DNA of 64,000 nucleotides. It comes from Thermodesulfobium acidiphilum (GTDB taxonomy: Bacteria; Thermodesulfobiota; Thermodesulfobiia; Thermodesulfobiales; Thermodesulfobiaceae). The translations under genes and the position numbers were made by a program. A model generated the notes under the pieces. That model was not told the origin of the DNA and searched no databases. It worked only from the letters and a program-made list of their open reading frames with translations. The DNA lies in NCBI RefSeq assembly GCF_003057965.1, contig NZ_CP020921.1, positions 546,916 through 610,915 of the forward strand, given 5' to 3'. Numbering within the stretch: position 1 is the stretch's first letter; the number at the start of each line of letters is the position of its first letter. Positions 51,620 to 61,126 of the stretch are shown here, piece after piece.

Positions 51620-53055
51620 TGAAAAACATTGTGAAAGATCTGAAGAATGTTTTTTTTATTGGAATAGGTGGTACAGGTATGAGTGCCTTAGCATTCTTTC
51701 TTCTTGAAGATGGAAAGATTATTTCGGGTTCTGATAAGAAAGAATCAAGGTCTCTTTTAAAACTAAAACAAAAGGGAGTAAACATATACATAGGTCACAA
51801 TCCTGATAACATTTCGAAAGACGTTGACGTGGTTGTATATTCTGGAGCTATACCATCTGACAACTGTGAGCTTTTGAGCGCAAAGCAAAGAAATATTCCG
51901 GTTCTATCGAGAGCCCAAATGCTGTCTAAAATAATTGAACAAAAATTTTCAATTGCTGTTGCGGGAACGCATGGTAAGACAACAACTACTTCGATGATCG
52001 GCAAGATGCTTAACGATGGGGGGCTCGATCCTTCTTTTTTGATTGGTGGTGAGTTGAATGATTATGGTGCTAACGCAAGACATGGGAGTGGCCCATATAT
52101 AGTGATTGAAGCAGATGAAAGCGATGGTTCGTTTTTGAATTACAAACCTAATATTGCTGTTATTACCAATATTGATTTTGATCACCCTAGCTTTTTTAGC
52201 GATTTAAAAATGGTTGAAGATTATTTTGAAAAGTTTATGCAAGGAGTAAATAAGGACGGGAAATTGGTAATTTGTGGTGATCATGCAATTACTAGGAGTG
52301 TTGCAGAAAAGATAACAGATAAAGAAAAAATATTTTATGGTTTTGGTGATAACAATCAAGTGCAGTGCAAAAATTTAATATTGAGTGGTTTTGGTAGCTA
52401 TTATGACTTATATATTGAAGGTAAAAAAATTGGAGAGATAACTTTGAATGTACCAGGGATTCACAATGTTTTAAATTCACTTGCAGCATTTAGCGTTGCT
52501 AAAATAATTGGACTTGATTTTGTTTCTGCTTTCGATTCAATTGCATCTTTTTCGGGAGTCAGAAGAAGATTTGAACTCAAGTGTAAAGATCCTTATATCA
52601 TTGATGATTATGCTCATCATCCTGAAGAAATAAATGTAGTTTTAAATACGGCGAGAAGTATATTTAAAGATAAGAACTTAGTTCTTATCTTTCAGCCTCA
52701 TAGATTTACCAGAACTGAAAAATTTTTGGATAATTTTTGTGATGTTTTAGCAAAAGCAGACACTTTATTACTTGTTGATATTTTTCCAGCAGGTGAAAAG
52801 GTTACAAACCCTTATTTGGGGAATGAATTGTTCAAAAGGTGTAAGAAGAAGATGAAAGACAACATCTTTTTTGCTTCTAAGGACTCAGTTTGTGAAATCA
52901 TCCAAGAGATACATAACGAAAAGAACGTATACTTGTTTATGGGTGCTGGTGATATTACAAAGATATGTGATAAGGTGGCTTCTATTTTTTTGGACATTAA
53001 AAAGGACGAGAGAAAAGAGATAAGTGATCCGAATACTTCGGAACTTTCAACTTAA
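51619..53055 (+). CDS. murC: UDP-MurNAc:L-alanine ligase MurC
   Basis: First stem-peptide ligase. N-terminal FFIGIGGTGMSALAFFL and GSDKKES, the ATP loop AVAGTHGKTTTTSMIGKML, IVIEADESDGSFL, ITNIDFDHPSFF, and IDDYAHHPEEINVVL. ATG at 51619 shares one base with the murG stop; an in-frame TTG precedes it. 478 residues. Overlaps murB by 32 bases. Confidence 0.95.
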   Translation: MKNIVKDLKNVFFIGIGGTGMSALAFFLLEDGKIISGSDKKESRSLLKLKQKGVNIYIGHNPDNISKDVDVVVYSGAIPSDNCELLSAKQRNIPVLSRAQMLSKIIEQKFSIAVAGTHGKTTTTSMIGKMLNDGGLDPSFLIGGELNDYGANARHGSGPYIVIEADESDGSFLNYKPNIAVITNIDFDHPSFFSDLKMVEDYFEKFMQGVNKDGKLVICGDHAITRSVAEKITDKEKIFYGFGDNNQVQCKNLILSGFGSYYDLYIEGKKIGEITLNVPGIHNVLNSLAAFSVAKIIGLDFVSAFDSIASFSGVRRRFELKCKDPYIIDDYAHHPEEINVVLNTARSIFKDKNLVLIFQPHRFTRTEKFLDNFCDVLAKADTLLLVDIFPAGEKVTNPYLGNELFKRCKKKMKDNIFFASKDSVCEIIQEIHNEKNVYLFMGAGDITKICDKVASIFLDIKKDERKEISDPNTSELST

Positions 53056-53911
53056 GAACCTTACCACCTTTGGAACTGGCGGGGTAGGCAGAAGTATCTA
53101 TCTTCTTAGAAGTTCTGATCTGCCTATTGTTTTAGGAGAGATAGACGATTTCGTAATTTTAGGCAACGGTTCAAACGTTATTTTTTCTGATGAATATTTT
53201 TCTAAAAATATTTTATATGTTGTTCCTTTAAGTTCTTTTGAAGGGATCAATATTGTTTCTGATCTTTTAGAGGTTGATGCTAATGTTTCTTCAAGCGCCC
53301 TTTCGTGGTGGTGTGCCAGGAAGGGCATAAGTGGCTTTGAATTTGCAGCAGGGATTCCAGGAAGAATCGGAGCATGTATTTTTGGCAATGCAGGTTGTTT
53401 TGGTTCAGATTTTTCAAAAAATCTAAAAAGTATTTTTGTTTTTGACTGTATTAGCAAGACCTTTAGCGAAATAGATTCAGGTAACATACAATTTTCTTAT
53501 AGAAAGAGTTCTATTAAAAATAAAGTTATATTGAAAGCGTATTTTGAGACAAGTTTTAATAAGCCTGAGAGCGTTTTTGCAAGAACCCTCGAACTTTTAA
53601 ATAAAAAGAAATTGTCTCAGCCGCATGGAATTAAAACTTTTGGGAGTATTTTCAGAAATCCACCGGGTAACTGGGCTGGAAAATTGCTTGATAGTTTGGG
53701 TTTTAGAGGTTATAAATTAGGTGGAGTTATGGTATCTGAGAAACATGCTAATTTTTTAGAAAATATTGGAGGGTCAACTTCAGACGCTGTAAAGATTATA
53801 AAATTGATGCAAGACAAGGTTTTGGAAAGATACAATATTTTATTGGAGCCAGAGGTAAGATTTTTGGGAGAATTTAAAGAATTGCCAATTTTATCTGGTG
53901 ATGAATTATGA
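53024..53911 (+). CDS. murB: UDP-N-acetylenolpyruvoylglucosamine reductase MurB
   Basis: FAD/NADPH reductase forming UDP-MurNAc. NLTTFGTGGVGRSIY, ILGNGSNVIFSDE, FEFAAGIPGRIGACIFGNAGCFG (FAD site), FSYRKSSIK and FGSIFRNPPGNWAGKLLD (catalytic Ser region), with the C-terminal Glu in LLEPEVRFLGEF. The short 295-residue form is type II, typical of Firmicutes-like groups. GTG start inside the end of murC. Confidence 0.93.
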   Translation: MIRILRNFQLKNLTTFGTGGVGRSIYLLRSSDLPIVLGEIDDFVILGNGSNVIFSDEYFSKNILYVVPLSSFEGINIVSDLLEVDANVSSSALSWWCARKGISGFEFAAGIPGRIGACIFGNAGCFGSDFSKNLKSIFVFDCISKTFSEIDSGNIQFSYRKSSIKNKVILKAYFETSFNKPESVFARTLELLNKKKLSQPHGIKTFGSIFRNPPGNWAGKLLDSLGFRGYKLGGVMVSEKHANFLENIGGSTSDAVKIIKLMQDKVLERYNILLEPEVRFLGEFKELPILSGDEL

Positions 53912-54834
53912 AAATTTTGATTTTATGTGGTGGGACTTCTTCGGAAAGAGAAGTTTCTATATGGTCCGCAGAAAACGTGTATAAAACTTTAATAAATACT
54001 GACTATATCGTTGAGATGGTGGATATTGCTAAACTTTCTCCTTATGAATTGTGTAAAAAAATATTGTGTGAAAATTTCGATCTCGTTTTCCCCGTTTTGC
54101 ACGGAAAGCCTGGTGAAGATGGTTCTATACAGGGCTTTTTGGATACTCTTGGAATAAAATATATTGGATCTGGAGTTTTTTCTTGTGCTGTAACTATGGA
54201 CAAATACAGGTGTAAATTAATTTGTAAATCTTTAGGACTCCCCCAGCCAGATTTTATTGCAATAAGAACAAGGGACTCGAAAGAGATTTATGAATTTTCG
54301 CGCTCAAAAGGTTTCCCTTTGGTCGTGAAGCCTAATTCACAGGGTTCAAGCGTAGGAGTATCTATTGTGAACAATGATAGTGAATTGAAAAGTGCTCTGG
54401 AACTTGGGTTCAAATATGATCCAATTGTTCTAGTTGAAGAATTTATACGCGGAAAGGAAATAACATGTGGTGTTATTGGAAATAATAACATAATTGCCCT
54501 ACCCCTTGTGGAAATATTGCCTAAAACAAAATTTTTCGATTATGAGTCGAAATATAATCCTGAATTGTGTGACGAAATTGTTCCTGCAAGGTTGAACGAT
54601 AACCTAAAGAACAGATTGCAAGAACTTGCAATAAAAGCGTATAAGGTTTTTGATTGTAAGGGTTTTGGCAGAATTGATATGTTTGTAGATGAGGATGAAA
54701 ACATTTACCTCTCCGAAATAAACACTATTCCTGGTTTAACTGCTAATAGTCTTTTTACTAAGGAGGTTAAGGCTGCTGGATATACCTTTCAGGAAATCGT
54801 CAAACTTCTTATCAAGCTGGCGTTGGAGGATTAA
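53908..54834 (+). CDS. ddl: D-alanine-D-alanine ligase
   Basis: ATP-grasp ligase supplying D-Ala-D-Ala to MurF. ILCGGTSSEREVSIWSAENV, FPVLHGKPGEDGSIQGFLDTLGIKYIGSGV, MDKYRCK, VKPNSQGSSVGVSIV and EINTIPGLTANSLFTKE are all family blocks. 308 residues. ATGA overlap with murB. Confidence 0.96.
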   Translation: MKILILCGGTSSEREVSIWSAENVYKTLINTDYIVEMVDIAKLSPYELCKKILCENFDLVFPVLHGKPGEDGSIQGFLDTLGIKYIGSGVFSCAVTMDKYRCKLICKSLGLPQPDFIAIRTRDSKEIYEFSRSKGFPLVVKPNSQGSSVGVSIVNNDSELKSALELGFKYDPIVLVEEFIRGKEITCGVIGNNNIIALPLVEILPKTKFFDYESKYNPELCDEIVPARLNDNLKNRLQELAIKAYKVFDCKGFGRIDMFVDEDENIYLSEINTIPGLTANSLFTKEVKAAGYTFQEIVKLLIKLALED

Positions 54835-54841
54835 TTTTTTT

Positions 54842-55480
54842 ATTTCTATAATTTTTGTTTTTATCTTATGTTATTTTTTTTGGTTTATTTTTTCAACAAA
54901 CAGTTTTACTTCTTTAAAAGTTGAAGGTATGTCAAACTATATAAGAGATAAAAGTTTTTACTTTTTACATAAAGATAAATATGGTGTTTTGGGTTATAAA
55001 GCCTTTTTTAATAATTTAAAAAATCAATTTGAAAACAGCGAATTTTACAGAATTAAGTCAATAACTCATACAAGTTTAGGAAAAGTTAACGTAATTTTTT
55101 ATATCCCAGACTATTTAATAAAGACGAACTCTGATAAAAATTTTTATGATTTAAATGGAAACGTAGTATCGGGTGAAAATTTAAAGAATAAAAAATTTAT
55201 ATTTGTCAATAGTATAATTAAAAATAGTGAATTTTTTGATATGTTACAAAATATTGTCTATTATTCTACACTTTATGGTTTTACTCCGGATTACATATTT
55301 TTTTATGATGATATTATAAAATTTAAGGATAAAAGCACAACAGTTTTTGAGTTTAAGAACGATGGGAAATTTGACGAAAAATTTAGAAATATTTTCGATT
55401 TTTTAGAAAATTTAAACAATAAAAATTGGCCCAAGGAGATAATTTTGCTAGATGAAAGAAGGCTTGTGGTTAAGAAATGA
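54842..55480 (+). CDS. ftsQ: FtsQ/DivIB-like division protein
   Basis: The first ATG (54929) would leave a 183-residue soluble protein. The same frame upstream, after codons for RWRIN, encodes about 25 hydrophobic residues (FFISIIFVFILCYFFWFIF), then FTSLKVEGM, the usual TM-to-POTRA junction of FtsQ (LxxVxVxG). No ATG/GTG/TTG lies in this extension; ATT at 54842, 12 bases after GGAGG, or ATT at 54830 are candidate starts. Position between ddl and the ftsA region supports FtsQ. It overlaps the next gene by four bases. Sequence conservation is low, as is normal for this family. Confidence 0.7.
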   Translation: MSIIFVFILCYFFWFIFSTNSFTSLKVEGMSNYIRDKSFYFLHKDKYGVLGYKAFFNNLKNQFENSEFYRIKSITHTSLGKVNVIFYIPDYLIKTNSDKNFYDLNGNVVSGENLKNKKFIFVNSIIKNSEFFDMLQNIVYYSTLYGFTPDYIFFYDDIIKFKDKSTTVFEFKNDGKFDEKFRNIFDFLENLNNKNWPKEIILLDERRLVVKK

Positions 55481-56241
55481 ACGGTGAAAATAAAGTTCAT
55501 CATATTCAAGAAAAGGTTATTCACAGTATTCATCCGCCAAAAAGGTGGGAGTTAATTTTAGGCATTATTGCTTTTATTTTGGGTTTTTTTATCGTAGTTC
55601 AATATAGAACTCAAAAAGATTTGTTTCACCTTATTCCTACAAGACAGGCAGAGGAAATGGCAAGCCTTTTAAAAGAAGCAGAAAATAAGAGACTTGATTT
55701 GGAAAGGGAACTTTTTGTTTCAAGGCAAAAGATAATGGATCTTCAAAATAAGCTTGAACAAGAAAAAAATAAAAATATTTCAATAGGCGAAGAGAGCAAA
55801 AAAATTGCGCTTTTGGCTGGTTTTACTCCTGTTAAAGGTCCGGGTGTGATAGTTACTGTTAAGGATGCAAAAAATGGTCAAGAAGGCAACGCTTCTTTAG
55901 TTCATGATGAGGATCTGTTGAGGGTTGTAAATGAGTTGAGAGCAGGTGGTGCAGAGGCAATAAGTGTTAACGATCAAAGACTCGTTGCAATCTCTGAAAT
56001 AAGATGTGCGGGTCCTGTTATACTTGTAAACGGCGTGAGGCTTGCCCCACCTTTTATAATAAAAGCTATAGGTTCGCCAGAAATGCTTTATAACTCTTTG
56101 ACGATGAGTGGCGGTATAATAGACTATTTAAAACTATTAGGGATCAGGGTTTCTGTTGAAAAATCAGATTCTCTTTATATTCCTGCTTTCAATGCAAACA
56201 TACAGATTAATTATGCGACCTTGATTAATAAAGGAGAATAA
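55477..56241 (+). CDS. DUF881 family protein
   Basis: 254 residues: short cytoplasmic tail, a transmembrane helix (about 24-43), a coiled coil (about 55-100), then the DUF881 domain with GPGVIVTVKDAK, VHDEDLLRVVNELRAGGAEAISVNDQR and EIRCAGPVILVNGVRLAPPFIIKAIG. Usually found beside division genes in Firmicutes and Actinobacteria; exact function unknown. ATGA overlap with ftsQ. Confidence 0.9.
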   Translation: MNGENKVHHIQEKVIHSIHPPKRWELILGIIAFILGFFIVVQYRTQKDLFHLIPTRQAEEMASLLKEAENKRLDLERELFVSRQKIMDLQNKLEQEKNKNISIGEESKKIALLAGFTPVKGPGVIVTVKDAKNGQEGNASLVHDEDLLRVVNELRAGGAEAISVNDQRLVAISEIRCAGPVILVNGVRLAPPFIIKAIGSPEMLYNSLTMSGGIIDYLKLLGIRVSVEKSDSLYIPAFNANIQINYATLINKGE

Positions 56242-56244
56242 ATT

Positions 56245-56592
56245 ATGTGGTTTATATTACTATGTTTTGTTCTTGGAATGATCGCAGCCTATTTTTTCCC
56301 TATTGAGATGCCATTTGTTTATACTAAATATATGGCAGTTGTTATTCTTGCTTTTGCTGATTCGTTTTTTGGTGCATTTAAAAGCGGTTTGGAGGGGAAG
56401 TTTAGCGGATGGCAAGCTATAACAGGTTTTTTCGGTAATTCTATTGTTGCAGCTGGTCTGACTTATGCAGGGGATCTGTTAGGTATTGATCTATACATAG
56501 CAGCTGTAATATTGTTTGGCATAAGGATTTTTAATAATATAACTGCTATAAGGCATTTATTATTTACCCCTCCTTCTTCAAAGTATGAATGA
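56245..56592 (+). CDS. sbp: Small basic protein Sbp (DUF1290)
   Basis: 115-residue membrane protein with about three helices. Conserved segments are YTKYMAVVILAFADSFFGAFKSGLEGKF and FGIRIFNNITAIRHLLF. It sits next to ftsA/ftsZ as in Bacillus and relatives. Function unproven. Overlaps ftsA by 8 bases. Confidence 0.9.
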   Translation: MWFILLCFVLGMIAAYFFPIEMPFVYTKYMAVVILAFADSFFGAFKSGLEGKFSGWQAITGFFGNSIVAAGLTYAGDLLGIDLYIAAVILFGIRIFNNITAIRHLLFTPPSSKYE

Positions 56593-57733
56593 TATAAAAG
56601 AGAGCAATATTCTAGCTGTTGATCTTGGTAGCACCTTTATAAGAATTGTTGTTGGAAAAGACCAACTTTCAAATAAAACTATTGCACACTTTATATCTTT
56701 ACCCTCATATGGAGTTAAAAATGGTACAATATATGATTTTGAACAGGTAAGAACAATCCTAAATGCCGGTTTGAAAACTATTTACCAAAAGGAAGGTTCT
56801 AATTTTAAAGAGAAGTGCATATTAAATCTCTCAGGGAAGGTTTATGTTTCAAAAAATATTAAAATTGAACAGAAATATCCTAGAGAAATTCAAATTAGAG
56901 CTAAAGCAATAAATGACTTACTTATGAATATCTCTGAAGAAAAAGATTATATTCCTGTGCATATTTGTAAGAAATCATTTTTGGTTGATAATTCCTTTGA
57001 AACCCTAAATCCATCTGGGATGTTTTGCAAATCGCTTCAAGCAAACTTTCATGTTATATACATGCTTTCAACTTATTACAAAACTCTTAAAGAATTATTT
57101 AATTCTTTGCATTTAGATCTGGTAGATATTCTCCCTAGCTCCATTGCAAGTGCAAATGCTATTTTAAAAGATAATGATTATCTAATTCCTAAATTTTTAG
57201 TAGTGGATATAGGTGCTTTGACGACTGATTTTGTTTTGTATTCTTCGGGAGTTCCAGAATTTACTTCTACAGTTTTGTTAGGATCAGAAAATATTACTAG
57301 AGATATATCATTTGGCCTTAAGGTAAATAGAGATGAAGCAGAGAAACTAAAGTTAGATTTTTCTGAGCCTGAAGATCAAGATGATTTTAAAAATTTTTTA
57401 AAAAATATTATTTATTCGAGATCAGAGGATATTGTTTTATATATTTATGATAAACTAAAAAAAATTTCTGACAATATGATCCCTTTAAGAATTTATCTTA
57501 CAGGACAAGGTTCTAAGTTAATTGTTTTTAAGAAATTATTCGAAGAAGTTTTTGAATGTCCGGTTGAAGTTAGAAGACCTCTACCATTTTCGATAAATGA
57601 AAAAAGGGATTATGAGCACTCAACTGTTTTGGGTTTGATTAATTATGCTTTAAATAATACAATATTATCTAACAAATATGATAACCAAAATTTAATAAAG
57701 AAATTTTGCACGATTTTTTTTAAAAGAGGATAA
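56585..57733 (+). CDS. ftsA: Cell-division protein FtsA
   Basis: Actin-like ATPase that anchors FtsZ to the membrane. NILAVDLGSTFIRIVVG is phosphate loop 1, FLVVDIGALTTDFVLYSSG phosphate loop 2, and IYLTGQGSKL the adenosine region. TVLLGSENITRDISFGLKV and AEKLK match FtsA/PilM-type proteins. The C-terminal tail is basic (LIKKFCTIFFKRG), consistent with the membrane-targeting helix. 382 residues, a little shorter than usual. Confidence 0.9.
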   Translation: MNDIKESNILAVDLGSTFIRIVVGKDQLSNKTIAHFISLPSYGVKNGTIYDFEQVRTILNAGLKTIYQKEGSNFKEKCILNLSGKVYVSKNIKIEQKYPREIQIRAKAINDLLMNISEEKDYIPVHICKKSFLVDNSFETLNPSGMFCKSLQANFHVIYMLSTYYKTLKELFNSLHLDLVDILPSSIASANAILKDNDYLIPKFLVVDIGALTTDFVLYSSGVPEFTSTVLLGSENITRDISFGLKVNRDEAEKLKLDFSEPEDQDDFKNFLKNIIYSRSEDIVLYIYDKLKKISDNMIPLRIYLTGQGSKLIVFKKLFEEVFECPVEVRRPLPFSINEKRDYEHSTVLGLINYALNNTILSNKYDNQNLIKKFCTIFFKRG

Positions 57734-57751
57734 TAAGTGGGAGGTTTTTAT

Positions 57752-58837
57752 ATGTATGATGAAAAAATGGGGCCCTCTATTAAAGTTTTAGGTATTGGAG
57801 GAGCTGGTGGTAATGCTATAAATAGAATGATTGAGGCAGGACTTTCTTCTGTTGAGTTTTGGGCTATTAATACTGATGTCCAGGCTCTTAGTTTATCTCG
57901 AGCAGATCAAAAATTACAAATAGGTCCTAAAGCGACAAAAGGTTTGGGTGCGGGAGCTAATCCTGATCTTGGGCGAGAAGCGGCTGAAGAAAGTGAGGAC
58001 GATTTAAGGAGTATTTTAGAAGGTGCTGATATGGCTTTTATAACAGCAGGTTTGGGTGGTGGTACGGGTACAGGTGCTGCTCCTTATATTGCAAGCATTG
58101 CAAAAGAAATGGGTATATTAACTGTAGCTGTTCTTACCTTTCCGTTTAAATTTGAGGGACCAAAGAGAAAAAAGAATGCAGATCAGGGTTTGGAGGAATT
58201 AAAAAAAATTGTTGATTCATATATCGTAATTGATAATCAAAGACTTCTAACCTTTGCAGATTCAAAACTTTCTTTTTTAGAGGCATTTCGTTTAGCTGAT
58301 GACGTATTAAGACAAGGAGTACAGGGAATCTCTGATCTTGTGACTGTGCCTGGTATTATAAATCTTGATTTTGCTGATCTTAAGTCTGTTCTTACTAATA
58401 CTGGAAATACTATTATGGGAGTCGGATATGGACAAGATGAAATGAGGGCTATTGATGCTGTTAGAAGCGCTGTTGATTCACCCCTTCTAACGATACCTGT
58501 AAAGGGTGCAACAAATATTATTATGAACGTAACTGGCGGTTATGATTTAACTTTGCTTGAAATAAATGAAGCTGCTGATGAATTAGGTTCACTAACTTCT
58601 GAGAATGCCAACTTATTATTTGGAGCAGTTATAAACCCAGAAATGGAGAATTCTATAAGAATAACTATTATTGCTACTGGGTTTTCAGAAACTATAAGCG
58701 ATATACCTTTAAAGAAAAAGACAGATTCTACCTATTCAACTCCTTCTAAAAAACGTTTATTTGATGAGACGGTTGATTTTGGCTTTGATGACCTTCCCAG
58801 TTTTTTAAGAAGAAGCCCTGAAAAAGAAGAACAATAA
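57752..58837 (+). CDS. ftsZ: Cell-division GTPase FtsZ
   Basis: Tubulin-like ring protein. IKVLGIGGAGGNAINRM, INTDVQAL, the tubulin signature AGLGGGTGTGAAP (around residue 100) and the catalytic NLDFADLKSVL (T7 loop) are intact. A short linker ends in VDFGFDDLPSFLRR, the C-terminal peptide that binds FtsA. ATG at 57752 lies eight bases after GGGAGG; GTG 57737 would include that site in the coding region. Last gene of the dcw cluster. Confidence 0.96.
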   Translation: MYDEKMGPSIKVLGIGGAGGNAINRMIEAGLSSVEFWAINTDVQALSLSRADQKLQIGPKATKGLGAGANPDLGREAAEESEDDLRSILEGADMAFITAGLGGGTGTGAAPYIASIAKEMGILTVAVLTFPFKFEGPKRKKNADQGLEELKKIVDSYIVIDNQRLLTFADSKLSFLEAFRLADDVLRQGVQGISDLVTVPGIINLDFADLKSVLTNTGNTIMGVGYGQDEMRAIDAVRSAVDSPLLTIPVKGATNIIMNVTGGYDLTLLEINEAADELGSLTSENANLLFGAVINPEMENSIRITIIATGFSETISDIPLKKKTDSTYSTPSKKRLFDETVDFGFDDLPSFLRRSPEKEEQ

Positions 58838-58879
58838 ATTTTTAATTGTTTTTTAATTTATTTCTTATACAAATAAAGC

Positions 58880-59866
58880 ATGTTAAAAAGACGATGTGAA
58901 ATATTCCTTTTTTTTCTATTTTTAAGCATTATTGTTTGTGAAAATTCTTTTGCAAACAATTTTAATTATATTAAATTAACGCCCGAAGGAAGTGTATTAT
59001 CGTTTGGCTCTTCTGTTGAAAAAGGTATAAATTTTTTCCCATTTAATCCAGCCTCAATAGCTTCTAGTAGAGGTTTACAATTACTAATGACTCATTCTCT
59101 CAGACATTTTCCTGGAAGAATAAAAAATCTTGATCAACTTGATGCTGATGTATATGGTTTTAGTTTACCATTTGAAGCTGGCAAAACAAATTTTGGATAT
59201 CTTTGGATGACACCTCATGAAACAGGTTTTGACTGGTGTACCCAAAATTCTGGTGAAAATGGGAGAGTGCCCAGAAGAACGCTAAAGGGTGGGCTTTTTG
59301 AAATTGGTCTGGCTCACAGAAATGATATATCTAATGTAGGTTTTTCTTTAGCAAAGGGTGATTTTTGGCTAAAGGATGATAAAACTGGAAAAACTATATA
59401 TACACATAAATTTTTTATGTTACAACCAGGCTATATGTGGGAAAGTTCTACCGATAAGTTTAAGTATGGCATTACTCCATCTTTCTCAACTGAGGAGCTT
59501 AAAGATAGCTCTGGTACCCATACGAAAAAAACTATAAATTTACAATTTTCTTGGGGATATAAACTTGATAGCAGAAGTGATGCTATAATTTCATCTGATG
59601 TGTCCATATCTTTAAATGATGGAAAATTAAAAATTGGAATAAAACCAATAACTGGAATTGGTTATCGAACTTTTGCTTTGAATAAAAAAAATTTACTTTT
59701 AGAGGTAGGATATCATGACGGTGCAATTCACTATGATGCAGGAGTTAAGACTGGTTCTATGATAGTAGATTATGCTACACTAAAGAATTCTATAGGGTTA
59801 ATAACAGGGCAAAATGTGCAACTCATGAAAGATGTACATCTAGCCTCTATAACTCTGAAGTTTTAA
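58880..59866 (+). CDS. Putative outer-membrane beta-barrel protein, unknown
   Basis: 328 residues. Signal peptide of about 26 residues (RRCEIFLFFLFLSIIVCENSFA then NNFNY), followed by many short alternating hydrophobic/polar strands (for example FEIGLAHRNDISNVGFSLAKG and INLQFSWGYKLDSRSDAIISSDVSI), and a terminal ASITLKF with the C-terminal Phe typical of BAM substrates. A FNPASIASS stretch recalls PorV/PorQ-like barrels. I do not recognise a precise family. Lies 42 bases after ftsZ and may be co-transcribed. Confidence 0.65.
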   Translation: MLKRRCEIFLFFLFLSIIVCENSFANNFNYIKLTPEGSVLSFGSSVEKGINFFPFNPASIASSRGLQLLMTHSLRHFPGRIKNLDQLDADVYGFSLPFEAGKTNFGYLWMTPHETGFDWCTQNSGENGRVPRRTLKGGLFEIGLAHRNDISNVGFSLAKGDFWLKDDKTGKTIYTHKFFMLQPGYMWESSTDKFKYGITPSFSTEELKDSSGTHTKKTINLQFSWGYKLDSRSDAIISSDVSISLNDGKLKIGIKPITGIGYRTFALNKKNLLLEVGYHDGAIHYDAGVKTGSMIVDYATLKNSIGLITGQNVQLMKDVHLASITLKF

Positions 59867-59885
59867 AAATTTTTAGGAGTTTTTG

Positions 59886-61070
59886 ATGGATAAAAATTTA
59901 GAAAATTTGAATAATGGAATATCTAAAAGGATTTTAAGAAAGCGAAAGAGTTCTACCAGGCGAAAAATTATGATTTTGTCTGTAATATTGTTCGTTTTAT
60001 CTGGATTTTGTGGATTTGTCTTCGGTTTGTTTACTCCTACTAAAAATATAGGTGACTTATTAACCCCAAATTTTATGGCTCAACCTGCAAAAGGAGAGTT
60101 AAATTTGGTGCTTTTTGGTATAGATGATGTTGATGAGACTCATAGAACTGATACGATTCTTTGGTTAAATATCAACACAGATAATAAAACTATAACTATG
60201 ATGTCAGTACCAAGAGACACTCTTGTCCCAATACCGGGACATGGTTATGACAAAATAAATGCTGCTTATGCATATGGAGAAACTGAACTTGCACTCAGAA
60301 CACTTGCAAATTTTATTGGGGTTAAGCCTGATAAGTATGTTGTTTTGGGGTATAAGGGTTTTATGAAAATTATAGATGCTATTGGCGGGGTAGATATCAA
60401 TGTTGACAAAAGAATGTATTACGTTGACAATTGGGCACATTTTACTATTGACCTATATCCTGGAATGCAGCACTTGAATGGCTTGCAATCTTTAGAATAT
60501 GTAAGATTTAGGCACGATGCTTTAGGTGATTTAGGAAGAATGAGAAGACAGCAAGAATTTCTTCTTGCAGTTAAAAATAAGCTTTTTTCAAGTCCAGCTA
60601 TGATAGCAAAGATACCAGATATTTTAAAAGTAGTTCTGGATAACGTTCAAACAAATATGTCATTTAATGACGCTCTTAGTTGGGCTCTTGCTGTTAAAGA
60701 AATTATAAACCAACCAAACTTTCAAATTAAGAGAGTCTTTCTTGATGAAGGAATGGTGCCAAAATATGCTTATGGGATAGATTATCTATGGCCAACTCAG
60801 AAGGTTGTTTCAATTATAAAAAGTGCTTTTCCCAATGCCAATCCTGATGTTCCATTAACCTTTCCCTTCCCAGAAGACAACACGACTTATAGTAGCATAA
60901 ATACAGTTGTTCAAAAAACTCCTCCAACTCAAACAACGAGTGAGGCTAAGAATAAGAACACTACAAAAAATGAACCTAAAACTAATATAAATAGTTCCAA
61001 TACTAAAATTAATGAAAATCAAAAGACTTCACCAACAAATAATAATACAATTACCCTTCCTCAAAGATAA
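59886..61070 (+). CDS. LytR-CpsA-Psr (LCP) family glycopolymer ligase
   Basis: Basic cytoplasmic tail (ILRKRKSSTRRK), one transmembrane helix (about 29-50), an LCP domain and a low-complexity Thr/Asn-rich tail (about 330-395). LCP signature residues are seen in NLVLFGIDDVDETHRTDTILW, MMSVPRDTLVPIPGHGYDKINAAYAYGE and EYVRFRHDALGDLGRMRRQQ (the Arg cluster binding pyrophosphate). In other bacteria these enzymes attach teichoic acids or capsules to peptidoglycan. ATG at 59886 follows AGGAG by seven bases. Confidence 0.92.
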   Translation: MDKNLENLNNGISKRILRKRKSSTRRKIMILSVILFVLSGFCGFVFGLFTPTKNIGDLLTPNFMAQPAKGELNLVLFGIDDVDETHRTDTILWLNINTDNKTITMMSVPRDTLVPIPGHGYDKINAAYAYGETELALRTLANFIGVKPDKYVVLGYKGFMKIIDAIGGVDINVDKRMYYVDNWAHFTIDLYPGMQHLNGLQSLEYVRFRHDALGDLGRMRRQQEFLLAVKNKLFSSPAMIAKIPDILKVVLDNVQTNMSFNDALSWALAVKEIINQPNFQIKRVFLDEGMVPKYAYGIDYLWPTQKVVSIIKSAFPNANPDVPLTFPFPEDNTTYSSINTVVQKTPPTQTTSEAKNKNTTKNEPKTNINSSNTKINENQKTSPTNNNTITLPQR

Positions 61071-61126
61071 AGTTTTTTAGCTAAGAAGTAGTTAAATCAT
61101 TTAAAAATTTTTTTATGGATTTCAAA

